DNA of 5,674 nt, from assembly GCA_031267475.1 (NCBI GenBank), contig JAIRZA010000107.1:1-5674 (forward strand), given 5' to 3'. Position 1 is the first letter of the stretch; each line of letters begins with the position of its first letter. The position numbers and the translations under genes are program-made. Below the pieces are notes generated by a model. It was given only the letters and a program-made list of their open reading frames with translations. It was not told the origin of the DNA and made no database searches. Origin of the DNA: Spirochaetaceae bacterium (GTDB taxonomy: Bacteria > Spirochaetota > Spirochaetia > Treponematales > Breznakiellaceae). This document shows, piece by piece, positions 5,538 through 5,674 of this stretch.

Positions 5538-5674
5538 ATGAATTTTTCAAAGACAAGATACTTTTTCGTCATAGTTGTTTTGCTCCCCTTTTCCTTACAT
5601 GGACAAGTCGTCTACGAAGATGCGGGCATTGGGGCTTACACTTTTTCCATCTCGTCGTCCTTCGGAATTAAATA
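5538..5674 (+). CDS. Exported protein with N-terminal signal peptide (partial, runs off the right edge)
   Basis: Only the first 45 residues are in the window. They begin MNFSKTRYFFVIVVLLPFSL and continue HGQVVYEDAGIGAYTFSISSSFGIK. There is a short basic head, a hydrophobic core (about 8-20) and a likely signal peptidase I site after HG (residue 22, mature start QVVYED). No lipobox Cys is present, so it is predicted to be periplasmic, secreted or outer-membrane. The alternating polar and hydrophobic residues after the cleavage site (GAYTFSISSSFGI) could be a first beta strand of an outer-membrane barrel, but this is a guess. It is preceded by GGAGA at good spacing and by a TATAAT box about 100 bp upstream, suggesting its own transcription unit after recQ. 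The family cannot be named from this fragment. Confidence 0.75.
   Translation, partial: MNFSKTRYFFVIVVLLPFSLHGQVVYEDAGIGAYTFSISSSFGIK

Noticed and set aside
5381..5671. Plus-strand ORF of 96 residues after recQ
   Set aside because: It starts inside a repeat motif, has no ribosome binding site, and overlaps in another frame the signal-peptide gene at 5538, which has one.

Overview
The window looks like chromosomal DNA of moderate GC content from a diderm (Gram-negative-type) bacterium. It carries a predicted lipoprotein with a Cys-containing lipobox, a second predicted exported protein, and a complete RecQ helicase. The combination of Listeria-Bacteroides (InlB-type) repeats with a glycine-rich domain in a lipoprotein is common in host- or sediment-associated spirochaetes and Bacteroidota, but no marker here fixes the phylum.

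Layout. Positions 3-290 hold a composite array of small perfect hairpins. Positions 315-2551 (minus strand) hold one large surface-lipoprotein gene that is split into two reading frames (2551-2129 and 1898-315) by a run of 14 C on its coding strand (14 G at 2166-2179). A tract of 12 or 15 C would join the parts into a lipoprotein of about 745 residues, so this is either a phase-variation switch caught OFF or a sequencing error in a homopolymer. The gene has a good ribosome binding site, and a plausible promoter buried in a 25-bp hairpin (2595-2651). From 2652 to 3506 there is no credible gene. That stretch contains a roughly 240-bp MITE-like unit with terminal inverted repeats (2656-2896), an unassigned spacer, and a second composite hairpin array (3129-3463) that is the inverted counterpart of the left one. 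Parts of the two arrays (3-89 and 3365-3452) match as inverted copies at about 86% by eye.

On the plus strand, 3507-5333 encodes a full-length RecQ helicase with helicase, zinc, RQC and HRDC parts. After about 200 bp, which include a lone copy of the MITE terminal motif and a TATAAT box, a gene for a signal-peptide protein starts at 5538 and runs off the right edge.

How it fits together. RecQ is a housekeeping repair gene and shows no functional link to the lipoprotein. The lipoprotein gene and its upstream non-coding DNA lie between inverted, hairpin-rich arrays and could behave as a variable cassette. That reading is inference. The arrays themselves, with compensatory changes in their stems, are the least explained feature of the window.
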